Assembly (NCBI RefSeq): GCF_000512915.1 | Contig: NZ_CP007034.1 | Location: 868,001 to 932,000, forward strand | Length of the DNA: 64,000 nt | Direction of reading: 5' to 3' | Origin: Barnesiella viscericola DSM 18177 | Lineage (GTDB): Bacteria; Bacteroidota; Bacteroidia; Bacteroidales; Barnesiellaceae | Shown here: positions 18,375 to 26,089 of the stretch, in pieces | Numbering within the stretch: position 1 is the stretch's first letter | How the letters are laid out: each line of letters starts with the position of its first letter | Notes under the pieces: generated by a model | Seen by the model: the letters and a program-made list of their open reading frames with translations, nothing else | Told to the model about the DNA's origin: nothing | Database searches by the model: none | Translations under genes and position numbers: made by a program

Positions 18375-18584
18375 TCACTCCTCTTTCAGGTGGTCAGAAA
18401 AATATTGAAAAAAATCATAATCCAATATGCGCGAGATGCGCGTAAGCAACTCCGTATCGATATACTCCTTGCGGAATATCTTGTACACATTGGCTCGGCT
18501 GCAAGACAACTTGCGGGCAAACCAGGCGACACTGCGCTCCTCGGCTTGCAATCGCTCTCGAATAAGTTCCCCTATCGGTTTCAT
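18375..18584 (-). CDS. Small HTH DNA-binding protein (XRE/Cro-like)
   Basis: 69 residues from ATG 18582-18584; an in-frame TTG lies 9 bases upstream. The central VAWFARKLSCSRANVYKIFR is a helix-turn-helix with the second helix SRANVYKIF, as in Cro-like repressors. It stands alone at the boundary between the core region and the mobile module starting at 18.8 kb. It may regulate the divergent integrase, although ownership is unclear. A hairpin followed by six Ts (reading leftwards) sits directly before the start. Confidence 0.75.
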   Translation of the reverse strand: MKPIGELIRERLQAEERSVAWFARKLSCSRANVYKIFRKEYIDTELLTRISRILDYDFFQYFSDHLKEE

Positions 18585-18599
18585 GGCCTTCAAAAAACC

Positions 18600-18620
18600 C
18601 TCTTATCGTCCCTGTAAGAG
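18600..18620. promoter_or_regulatory. Dyad CTCTTA-N9-TAAGAG upstream of the HTH gene
   Basis: CTCTTA at 18600-18605 pairs with TAAGAG at 18615-18620. Read on the minus strand it is followed by GGTTTTTT, so it could be a weak terminator or attenuator placed just before the HTH start at 18584. Alternatively it is an operator for the HTH protein. The sequence does not decide between these. Confidence 0.35.
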
Positions 18621-18834
18621 GCCTATATACAACAGACAAAGCGTGGAACTGCAATATATGATATTCGGGAAGCCGGATACAACCCGAAATGAAAAAAAGA
18701 GCTAAACATCTGCAAATATAATCATTGATTTTCTGTGCTTTATGTGGTATCAGATTCGGGAACGACTTTTTAATTTGTCTTAATCCGTTGCAAGTTTCTT
18801 CGGGATATATGGGAACATTTACGGGAATTTGTTA

Positions 18835-18842
18835 TACCTTTG
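18835..18842 (+). promoter_or_regulatory. Bacteroidales -7 box TACCTTTG for the first integrase
   Basis: TACCTTTG matches TAnnTTTG. It lies 25 bases before the ATG at 18868, implying a leader of about 20 bases for the two-integrase operon. Confidence 0.6.
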
Positions 18843-18867
18843 CCGCATAACCGAAAAAGCAACGCAG

Positions 18868-20166
18868 ATGAAAGTCACCGTCTATCTGAAAAAGTGTTCC
18901 CCCGAGGCCTCGAACATCTGTTTCAGGGTCAGGGATAAAAATGTGGACATAAAGGTCGTTTCCACACTTGAAGTGCAGGACAGGTATTGGGACACCGATA
19001 CCCTCAGCTACAGGCGCACGACAGCCGTGCCCGCCGCCGAGCAGAAACGGCTGCCGGAACAGATTGCCGCCATCATCGAGCGGGCGGAGAAGACCTTTTC
19101 GGACAAGGCGGACAGCCGGTGGATGAGACAAGTCATAGAGGATGTGCTGTACCCTGTTCGCGCCTTCGAGCGTAACCACCCGAACCTGCTCGCCCGTGTC
19201 CACGAGTATCTGGAAAAGTTCGACGGGGCGGAAAGGACCAAGGAGCACATCATACGCTTCGAGCGCAGGATGTCGCGCTACCATGACTACCGGCGGGAGA
19301 TACTGGGCGAGGCTGATTTCACCCTCTTCGTGGAGACCGTCACGCTGGAGCAGATGAACGCTTTCAGAGATTATGTCGTGAACGAGTACAGGCTGCGGCA
19401 GGAGCATTCAAACTTCTATGCACCCCGCACGCTCATCAACCACAGGCCGAGGCCGCTTTCCGGCACGACCGTCATCAACATCATGAACCTGTTCTGCACC
19501 TTCCTGCACTGGTGCAAGAAGATGAAGTATTCCGACAACGAGGTCTATGTCCTCTACGGCTGCAAGGAGCCCACCTACGGCGACCCGTTCTTCCTCACTT
19601 CGGAAGAGAGGAACATCCTCTACGATGCGGACTTGAACGACAACCCGAAACTGGCCGTCATACGGGACATCTTCGTGTTCCACTGCTATGTCGGCTGCCG
19701 AGTGGGTGACCTTTATAGGCTCACGAGGGCCAACATCAAGGACGGCTTCCTGGAATACATGCCGCAGAAGACGAAGAAATGCCAGGCGAAGACCGTCAGG
19801 GTGCCGCTGCATGAGAAGGCACTGAAGATACTGGAACGCTACGATGCCAATGCCGACAGGCTGTTCCCGTTCAAGCAGATACACACCTACAACCTCGGCA
19901 TACGGGAGCTGCTGAAGCGTTGCGGCTTAGACAGGATGGTCACCATCCTCGACACGCACGGCTACAACACCGTGCAGAAGCCCCTGTACGAGGTGGCCAC
20001 CAGCCATACGGCACGCAAGACCTTCGTGGGTAACCTATACCGGCAGGTGCCCGACCCAAACCTGATAGCCTCCATGTCGGGACACGTGGAGGGCAGCAGG
20101 GCGTTCAACCGCTACCGCACGATAGACGATGACATGAAGCGCAGGCTTGTGGACATGATAGATTAG
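18868..20166 (+). CDS. Tyrosine recombinase (site-specific integrase)
   Basis: 432 residues from ATG 18868. An N-terminal arm-binding-like domain (KVTVYLKKCSPEASNICFRV) and a SAM-like core-binding domain precede the catalytic domain. Catalytic residues visible are Arg in GCRVGDLYRLT (near residue 277), the HTARKTFVGNLYRQ box (near 380), and SGHVEGSRAFNRYRTID with the candidate nucleophile Tyr near 416. The His-x-x-Arg box has Lys after Arg. The gene is GC-rich and followed 20 bases later by a paralogue, a tandem arrangement common at the ends of Bacteroidales islands. Confidence 0.92.
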   Translation: MKVTVYLKKCSPEASNICFRVRDKNVDIKVVSTLEVQDRYWDTDTLSYRRTTAVPAAEQKRLPEQIAAIIERAEKTFSDKADSRWMRQVIEDVLYPVRAFERNHPNLLARVHEYLEKFDGAERTKEHIIRFERRMSRYHDYRREILGEADFTLFVETVTLEQMNAFRDYVVNEYRLRQEHSNFYAPRTLINHRPRPLSGTTVINIMNLFCTFLHWCKKMKYSDNEVYVLYGCKEPTYGDPFFLTSEERNILYDADLNDNPKLAVIRDIFVFHCYVGCRVGDLYRLTRANIKDGFLEYMPQKTKKCQAKTVRVPLHEKALKILERYDANADRLFPFKQIHTYNLGIRELLKRCGLDRMVTILDTHGYNTVQKPLYEVATSHTARKTFVGNLYRQVPDPNLIASMSGHVEGSRAFNRYRTIDDDMKRRLVDMID

Positions 20167-20186
20167 ACAGAAAGGCGGACATACAT

Positions 20187-21518
20187 ATGAAAGTGACCGC
20201 ATTCATCCGGAAGACCGCCGCCAAGAACAACATCACCGACCAGGCTCGGGTCTATTTCCGTGTCCGGGACATCGGCGGCGTGGACATCAAGGCCGCGAGC
20301 GAGCTGTCCATCAACCCCAACCACTGGAGCCCGGAACGGCAGGGCTACAAGCCCCGCGTGGCCCTGGTGTCGGAGGAGAAGAAGATGGGCTTCGACAAGG
20401 ACGTGCAGCAGATCACCCATCTCATCACAAAAGAGTACCACCGGGGAGTGGACGGCAGCTGGCTCAAGGGGCTGATAGAGGAATACCACCATCCCGGCAT
20501 CAACGCCAGGGGCGGCAACAAGGCCGACGAGTACCTGCTCTCGTTCCAGATACGGAAATACATCGAGGAAACACCGCTCGCGGACGAAAGCCGGAAACAC
20601 CATCTCGACAATCTCAACAAGGTGCTGCGCTACGAGCGTTTCCGCCACGAAGTGCTGCACCAGAGAGGCTTCCACCTGTGCATCGACACCGTCACGGCGG
20701 ACGACATCAGGGACTTCAAGTTGTGGATGCAGGAGGAACACAAGTACGTGGACATGTACCCCGTATTCTACCGGAATGAGGTACGCCGCAACGTCGAACA
20801 GAAGCGTTCCGAGAACAGCATGTCGGGCTCCCTCTACCGCATCCGCACCGTCATCAAGTGGTGCGTCAAGCGCGGGCTGACAAGGAACAATCCCTTTGAC
20901 CAGTACCAGATTGCCCGGCCGATGTACGGCGACCCGTTCTACTTGACGCTCGAGGAGCGGGACAAGGTGTACTACGCCGACCTGAGCGGCATGGGGGCAA
21001 CCTATCCGGTCTACCGTGACATCTTCATGTTCCAGTGTCTGATAGGGTGCCGTGTCAGCGACCTGAACAGGCTAACCAAGGCTAACATCGTGGACGGCTT
21101 CGTGGAGTACATCCCGCAGAAGACGAAGATGGAACATGCCAACACGGTGCGCGTGCCGCTCAACCAAAAGGCACGGGAGATACTTGAACGCTACAAGGAT
21201 CTGGAGAACGCCCTGCTCCCCCGGTTCTCGCACTTCGGCTACAACAAGAAGATAAAGGAGATACTCAAGTATGTGGGCATCGACCGCAAGGTCATAGTAC
21301 TCGACCCCAAGACAAGGGAGGATGTGGCAAGACCCCTGTACGAGGTGGCATCTACCCATACGGCACGCAAGACCTTCATCGGCAACCTCTACAGGCAGGT
21401 CAAGGACCCGAACCTGATAGCCTCCATGTCGGGACATTCGGAGGGCAGCCGTGCCTTTGCCCGGTACCGGAAGATTGACGACGAGATGAAGAAGGAACTG
21501 GTAAACCTTCTGGACTGA
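20187..21518 (+). CDS. Tyrosine recombinase (second of tandem pair)
   Basis: 443 residues, clearly paralogous to the preceding gene. It shares GCRVSDLNRLTKANI, HTARKTFIGNLYRQVKDPNLIASMSGH and SRAFARYRKIDDEM. The N-terminus begins KVTAFIRKTAAKNN. Two related recombinases in one operon may act as a heteromeric integrase or serve different steps. The GC content is high like its neighbour, so the pair moved as a unit. Confidence 0.92.
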   Translation: MKVTAFIRKTAAKNNITDQARVYFRVRDIGGVDIKAASELSINPNHWSPERQGYKPRVALVSEEKKMGFDKDVQQITHLITKEYHRGVDGSWLKGLIEEYHHPGINARGGNKADEYLLSFQIRKYIEETPLADESRKHHLDNLNKVLRYERFRHEVLHQRGFHLCIDTVTADDIRDFKLWMQEEHKYVDMYPVFYRNEVRRNVEQKRSENSMSGSLYRIRTVIKWCVKRGLTRNNPFDQYQIARPMYGDPFYLTLEERDKVYYADLSGMGATYPVYRDIFMFQCLIGCRVSDLNRLTKANIVDGFVEYIPQKTKMEHANTVRVPLNQKAREILERYKDLENALLPRFSHFGYNKKIKEILKYVGIDRKVIVLDPKTREDVARPLYEVASTHTARKTFIGNLYRQVKDPNLIASMSGHSEGSRAFARYRKIDDEMKKELVNLLD

Positions 21519-21557
21519 TAATTTCCCTGTTTTTCCCCCCTCCACAGACAATGCAAT

Positions 21558-22691
21558 ATGAATATGGACGAGCAGAAACAGACATACGAACAGTTCAAGG
21601 CGGACATCCTCCAGTGGAAGGACGCACACAGGGAGGAATACACCCGCTTCGCGAAAATGATGGCGGACGGGAACGAGGTGCAGTACCTTGCCGTATGCCG
21701 GGCCATATTCAAGCAGCTGCCCGGCATCAAAAAGGAATGGCAGATATCATGGTGTGACGACAGCACGGACAGCTTCAGGAACATAGGTCTCCATTTCAAG
21801 GAGAACGCAGTGCCGGGGCAGATCGTGGAACTTTACAGGAAACAGAGGGAAGAGGATGCGACTTCTCCTCCGTCCTCCTTCTGGGGCAGGATGAAATACA
21901 TTTTCAGACAGAGTCTGAGAAAACGCTTCGTAACCCTGTCCGCCCCTCTCGTGCTGAGCTGGCTGTACTACGGCAAAAGTTTCGAGGCGATGGTTGACAT
22001 GGTCAGCAGGCAGGCGGGGCACCCCAAGGCTGGGAACGCCGAAAGGATGGGCTGCTCCATTGTCGTCAAACAGATTATTGAAGTGTCCATAAAGAACGGT
22101 TTCCGAACGCAGGAGGACTGGGACAAACATTTCGCCATGAAAGACGCCATCGAGAAAGGCAGCATCGGCGAATGGGCTTTGCAGTCCTTAAAGGACGGGA
22201 TGAGATGCAGTGATACCGAAGGCAGCCCGGCAGCAACGGAGTCCGTCAGCGGTACGGTGCCACAGGCGCAGCGGACGGCCGGAAAAAAGAAGATACAGGA
22301 GCGGCCGCTTGCAGATTATCTCAAGTGCGGAAACAAGGAGGAAGTCCTGCAATGCATCCGCCGTTTCGTTTCCATAAACACGAGCGCGGTCCATCAGGCA
22401 CTGCCGTTCTATGTGCTGAAAGAACTGGGGCTGGTGGTCGGGATGCACGCCGCCAAGGAGTACAGTGTGGGGATGGCACTGCAGTTCCCCGACCTGCCAT
22501 CGCTGAAAAGCGAGAGTGCCATACGGCAGGCGGTCGGCTTCCTGAAGACGGCAAAGCACGTAATCAAAGACGGCAGGGACCAGTCCGCCCCGCTCATCGA
22601 AAGCGACGAGAACCGGGAATTGTACCGGACACTGGTACAGGAAATCAAGGAAATCACCACTGATGATGAAACGGAAACGGCAGCCGGATAA
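21558..22691 (+). CDS. Mobile-element protein of unknown function (DUF6043-like)
   Basis: 377 residues with no signal peptide. There is a possible hydrophobic stretch around RFVTLSAPLVLSWLYYGKSF (near residue 120), followed by a helical, charged protein. I recall similar proteins annotated as DUF6043 beside Bacteroidales integrases, but this is not certain. It lies 39 bases after the second integrase and precedes the HTH and DUF3987 genes, so an accessory role in excision or maintenance of the island is plausible. Confidence 0.6.
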   Translation: MNMDEQKQTYEQFKADILQWKDAHREEYTRFAKMMADGNEVQYLAVCRAIFKQLPGIKKEWQISWCDDSTDSFRNIGLHFKENAVPGQIVELYRKQREEDATSPPSSFWGRMKYIFRQSLRKRFVTLSAPLVLSWLYYGKSFEAMVDMVSRQAGHPKAGNAERMGCSIVVKQIIEVSIKNGFRTQEDWDKHFAMKDAIEKGSIGEWALQSLKDGMRCSDTEGSPAATESVSGTVPQAQRTAGKKKIQERPLADYLKCGNKEEVLQCIRRFVSINTSAVHQALPFYVLKELGLVVGMHAAKEYSVGMALQFPDLPSLKSESAIRQAVGFLKTAKHVIKDGRDQSAPLIESDENRELYRTLVQEIKEITTDDETETAAG

Positions 22692-22724
22692 GGCAAAATG
22701 AGCCGTTTTACATGGTCATGCAGA

Positions 22725-22748
22725 CTTGAATTGTCATGACAATTTAAG
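22725..22748. promoter_or_regulatory. 24-bp near-perfect palindrome (candidate operator)
   Basis: A perfect 16-bp core AATTGTCATGACAATT is flanked by CTT and AAG arms with one mismatch pair. It lies between the unknown gene ending at 22691 and a TACTTTTG promoter box at 22786, with no T-run, so an operator is more likely than a terminator. The HTH protein encoded downstream is the obvious candidate ligand. Confidence 0.45.
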
Positions 22749-22785
22749 ACAAATTATTATATATCAATCCGTTTCAATTCGCATA

Positions 22786-22793
22786 TACTTTTG
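22786..22793 (+). promoter_or_regulatory. Bacteroidales -7 box TACTTTTG
   Basis: It matches TAnnTTTG and lies about 115 bases upstream of the HTH gene start at 22907, giving a long leader. It would drive the HTH-DUF3987 pair. Confidence 0.5.
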
Positions 22794-22906
22794 CACCGTC
22801 AATCCTCTTCCCGGGGATAGGCGGTGCTTCTCTTTTACAAGCCATCGGAAGCGGGGCATCAGGGAACTTTTGAAGATGGTCATCACAAAATTCAAAACTG
22901 ATATTT

Positions 22907-23260
22907 ATGATTACCATAGAAAGTCTGGTTGAGCAGGGCGCGAACGTGAAACTGGAAGTCACGCCAGCCGACCTTAAGATGTTTGCCGAGGCCATCGTGC
23001 AGCGCACGATGGCGGCCCGGCAGGAAGAACTGAATGCGGAGATGCGGCGTGTGGCGGAAGAGACATGGCTCAACACAAGACAGGTGCGTGAGCTGCTGAA
23101 CGTGTGCGAGGGGACGCTCAACCTGTGGGCGAAGCGCGGCTACCTCGTCCCCGTCAAGGTGGGCAACAAGAACATGTATGCCAGATCGGATGTCCGCCGT
23201 GTGCAGACGGGAGGCAAGTCCGAGAGTGTGACATCCTATTGCAAGAAGAAAAATGGCTGA
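22907..23260 (+). CDS. HTH (MerR/HTH_17-like) protein, excisionase-like
   Basis: 117 residues. An N-terminal helical part is followed by WLNTRQVRELLNVCEGTLNL (about residues 62-81) and WAKRGYLVPVKVGNKNMYARSDV. This is the helix-turn-helix plus wing of excisionase and MerR-like DNA-binding domains found in Bacteroidales mobile elements. It overlaps the DUF3987 gene by 8 bases. The likely roles are recombination directionality factor or repressor of the module. Confidence 0.78.
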   Translation: MITIESLVEQGANVKLEVTPADLKMFAEAIVQRTMAARQEELNAEMRRVAEETWLNTRQVRELLNVCEGTLNLWAKRGYLVPVKVGNKNMYARSDVRRVQTGGKSESVTSYCKKKNG

Positions 23261-24665
23261 CATGACAAACACCCGACTTGAACTGTGCAACATGATCCGC
23301 ATGGAGGCGGAGCATGTCAGTGATACAGGCTTCCCTCTGGATGTCTTTCCGCAGGCCGTGCAGTCCGTCATACTCGACATGGACCGGTACGAGAACTACA
23401 AGACCGAGTTCATCGCGACGGCCATGCTGTCGGCGGTATCGGCCGCATTGGGAGGCACCTACCGTATCCGCATCAAAGGCGAGTGGCAGAGCAACGCCGC
23501 CCTCTACATCATCCTCGTGGGCAGGCCGGGACTGGGCAAGACACCGCCGCTGGAGGCGGCATACCGCCCCATACGGAAGCACGACTATGCCCTGTTCAAG
23601 GCGTATGAGTCGGAATTGGAGGTATGGAAAGCCGCCGGGGAAAACGGGAAGAAGCCCGTGCTGCGGCGTACCGTCGTGTCCGACTTCACCCCCGAATCAC
23701 TCCTGCTGACGCACAACAACAATCCCCGCAGCGTGGTCATTCTGGTGGACGAGATAATGGGCATGTTCAACTCCGCCAACCGCTACACCAACGGGCAACT
23801 CATAGAGCAGCTGCTCACGGCATGGAGCGGCGGGGCACTGGATGTGACAAGGGTCAGCAACACTATACCTGTGCATATTGAACAGCCGTGCATCAACATC
23901 ATCGGGACCACGCAGACCAAGCGTGTGCATGAACTGCTGACGAAAGGCTTCGAGGAAAACGGCCTGCTCGACCGCATCCTGTTCGTGCTTCCCAAGTCCC
24001 GTGAAGTGCCAAAATGGACCGATTGGGATGATGGCGGGGAGGACAGGGCTTCCATGGCGGCGGCACGATGGGAACAGATACTTGGCAAGGTACTCGCCTT
24101 GGACTATGACACGGGAGAGGAAGAAAGGATGCCCCATGTGCTGTCTATGGACAGGGAGGCAAGGGAATATTTCTTCTCTTGGTGGAACAGGAAAGTGGAA
24201 TGCATCAACCGGATAGAGGACGACGCCCAAGTGGAGAGTCGCGAGATGAAGCATCCGGCGCAAGTGGCACGGCTGGCCCTGCTCATGCAGGTGTTGCGGT
24301 ATGCCATCGACGAGAGCCACCTGCAGTCTGTGGATACGGCATCGGTAAAAGCCGCCATCCGGCTGAACGGCTACTTCGAGGACTCGTACCGCCGCATCCG
24401 CTCATTCGTGGCGGAGGACATGTGCGAGGAACCGCCCAAGGTACTGCTGTCGCTGCTGCCGGACACGTTCGACACGAAAACGGCCATCGCTACTGGCAGG
24501 GAACAGCAGAATGTCAGCGAGCGTACGGTGATGAACTACCTCAGGGAACTGTGCAGGAGCGGGCTGCTGCGGAAGTCCAAGGCCGGGCATTACGAGAAAA
24601 TCATATATGATAAATCTGGAAAATTTGAAATTAACAAGGGTTTTACACATACAATTTATTTATAA
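23253..24665 (+). CDS. DUF3987 P-loop ATPase (primase/helicase-like)
   Basis: 470 residues. The segment GEWQSNAALYIILVGRPGLG, with Walker A VGRPGLGKTPPLE (near residues 88-100), the Walker B-like VVILVDEIMGMFN (near 160), and sensor-like NIIGTTQTKRV are characteristic of DUF3987 proteins of Bacteroidales mobile elements. The C-terminus has a winged-helix-like segment (TGREQQNVSERTVMNYLREL). It is often found with primase-type genes, so a replication function for the excised island is inferred. The codon composition is GC-rich up to the last 20 codons, then becomes AT-rich. Confidence 0.82.
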   Translation: MADMTNTRLELCNMIRMEAEHVSDTGFPLDVFPQAVQSVILDMDRYENYKTEFIATAMLSAVSAALGGTYRIRIKGEWQSNAALYIILVGRPGLGKTPPLEAAYRPIRKHDYALFKAYESELEVWKAAGENGKKPVLRRTVVSDFTPESLLLTHNNNPRSVVILVDEIMGMFNSANRYTNGQLIEQLLTAWSGGALDVTRVSNTIPVHIEQPCINIIGTTQTKRVHELLTKGFEENGLLDRILFVLPKSREVPKWTDWDDGGEDRASMAAARWEQILGKVLALDYDTGEEERMPHVLSMDREAREYFFSWWNRKVECINRIEDDAQVESREMKHPAQVARLALLMQVLRYAIDESHLQSVDTASVKAAIRLNGYFEDSYRRIRSFVAEDMCEEPPKVLLSLLPDTFDTKTAIATGREQQNVSERTVMNYLRELCRSGLLRKSKAGHYEKIIYDKSGKFEINKGFTHTIYL

Positions 24666-24980
24666 TCAGCATTCTAATATTTTCCACCCTCTGATTAAGA
24701 AACAACACAGAAACAAAACAATCAATTAAAGCAAATTCAAGCCTTTTCCATTTTCATTAGGTTTCATTCCCTTCACTTGTTTGCACAAGGAGTCCATACT
24801 TTACTGTGAGCAGTTATTCTCTCTACTCCAAGAGACATTTATTGATAAACATACTTGCAGCCAAAAAAGAAAAATCCCCGATCTCTCTTCAGCCTGTGCT
24901 TCCCTTTTATTGGCAACCAAAACCGCTTTTACCGTAATAGCCATAGGCATACTGACAAGCAAATATGCCTATCTAAATAT

Positions 24981-25030
24981 AGTTTACTTTGGTTTAGCTT
25001 ATATATAGAGCTAATAAACTAAAGTAAACT
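24981..25030 (+). repeat. Palindromic repeat, copy A
   Basis: Arms AGTTTACTTTGGTTTA and (reverse complement) AGTTTACTTTAGTTTA flank a TTATATATAG centre. The same layout TTTACTTT ... TTATATATR ... AAAGTAAA recurs in copies B and C. Copy A has the same orientation as copy C. Confidence 0.6.
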
Positions 25031-25133
25031 GAATTCATGTAGCTTCTACTCATTCAACAGGTGCAGCCAAAAGAGAAAATGGCTGGAACCAATAAGTCAT
25101 TTGGCGCAGCCATCTCCTTTTTTCCCTTTATTT

Positions 25134-25180
25134 GACTTTACTTTAATGAACATATATAAGACGGGAATAAAGTAAAGTTC
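25134..25180 (-). repeat. Palindromic repeat, copy B (opposite orientation)
   Basis: GACTTTACTTTA and TAAAGTAAAGTTC arms flank CATATATAAG. On the minus strand the order is TTTACTTTA, TTATATATG, TTAAAGTAAA, so it lies inverted relative to copy C at 33871. Copies B and C thus bracket the whole type I restriction locus as inverted repeats. Confidence 0.55.
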
Positions 25181-25304
25181 ATATTTTTTCTTTTGGATGC
25201 AATCTGTTTTTTAATATTAGCATTCTTATATTCAATATATTGCCTATTTGCAAACACATGATGCGAAGATGAGATAAATAGTTTCTTGAGCTTATTTAGG
25301 CAGA

Positions 25305-26084
25305 TCAAAACAATGTATCATCAACAACGCTTTCATCCATATAATTTTGTAAAATCTTATATTTAACTATTTTATCTCCCTTGCGCAACACTTCTATGTC
25401 TACGATATATCCCCTTTTTTGCCAATCTACCCCATCATGTGAAGTCGTCATCTCTGTTTTAGTCAAAGAATTATCATCCTCAAATATGACATTAACTGCT
25501 TCTGGTTGTATAGATTCTATAATACCCTTATTCCCGCTATTGGATTTCTTGTCATCAAATCGAGTTTGATACCAATAAAACAACTTCTTTCTATAAATAT
25601 TAGTTTGCGGTTGAGCCTCATCCATCGTCCCAATTTCTTTTATCACCTGCGGAGATAGAGTTTTTACTTGCTGTGCTTCTTCACTATCAATAACTACAAC
25701 TTTTTCATTACCCGTAATTATATTTATTGTTCCATGATTATGGATAATAGGTTGTGTTATTTCTATACAATTCCTGATACTTTGCTCATTTGGTTTTTGT
25801 AGAGAAACATTTGTTCCTACTATATAATCTTTTACTCTTTTTAGATGAGAGCAAAAATCTAAAATTGTGTTTGAATTCTCAAGAGCAGCGAATAATGATG
25901 GGATTAATACAGATATAAATTCTACTTCATAACTTCCCTTGCGCACCTCACATATCTGCAATTCTTTCTGATTACATGAATAGCGTTTATATTCATTGTT
26001 TATTGCAATGAGTGCTCTCGAAAAATCCTCAACGGATAATGGGCTATCCGTATCAACCTTATAAGTGAATCTTTGTTCTGCCAT
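25305..26084 (-). CDS. Unknown protein encoded after hsdR
   Basis: 259 residues, AT-rich, no signal peptide and no clear membrane helix. Features are a start YKVDTDSPLSVEDFSRALIA, a hydrophobic centre (SYEVEFISVLIPSLFAALEN) and a beta-rich C-terminus (GYIVDIEVLRKGDKIVKYKI). The family is not recognised. It starts 5 bases after the hsdR stop and so is transcribed with the type I restriction genes. Its base composition differs from hsdR, suggesting later acquisition. An accessory or independent defence role is possible. Confidence 0.55.
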   Translation of the reverse strand: MAEQRFTYKVDTDSPLSVEDFSRALIAINNEYKRYSCNQKELQICEVRKGSYEVEFISVLIPSLFAALENSNTILDFCSHLKRVKDYIVGTNVSLQKPNEQSIRNCIEITQPIIHNHGTINIITGNEKVVVIDSEEAQQVKTLSPQVIKEIGTMDEAQPQTNIYRKKLFYWYQTRFDDKKSNSGNKGIIESIQPEAVNVIFEDDNSLTKTEMTTSHDGVDWQKRGYIVDIEVLRKGDKIVKYKILQNYMDESVVDDTLF

Positions 26085-26089
26085 ATAAT

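Larger units (their letters stand above)
24666..25304. other. AT-rich intergenic region with palindromic repeats
   Basis: 639 bases between the convergent DUF3987 gene and the unknown gene at 25305. No convincing gene was seen; the only frame of any length starts with TTG and has no family features. The region holds two copies (24981-25030, 25134-25180) of a palindromic motif also present at 33871. It also has two copies of GCAGCCAAAA(A/G)AGAAAA, one beginning a CAGCCA/TGGCTG hairpin near 25064-25086. It is probably a module boundary. Confidence 0.6.

Noticed and set aside
18600-18830. A tRNA gene as integration target next to the first integrase
   Set aside because: No cloverleaf with a T-arm GTTCRA sequence was found in this stretch on either strand.
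24781-25008. Possible 75-aa protein with a hydrophobic segment
   Set aside because: It starts with TTG, lacks a promoter and family features, and runs into palindromic repeat A. It was treated as intergenic.
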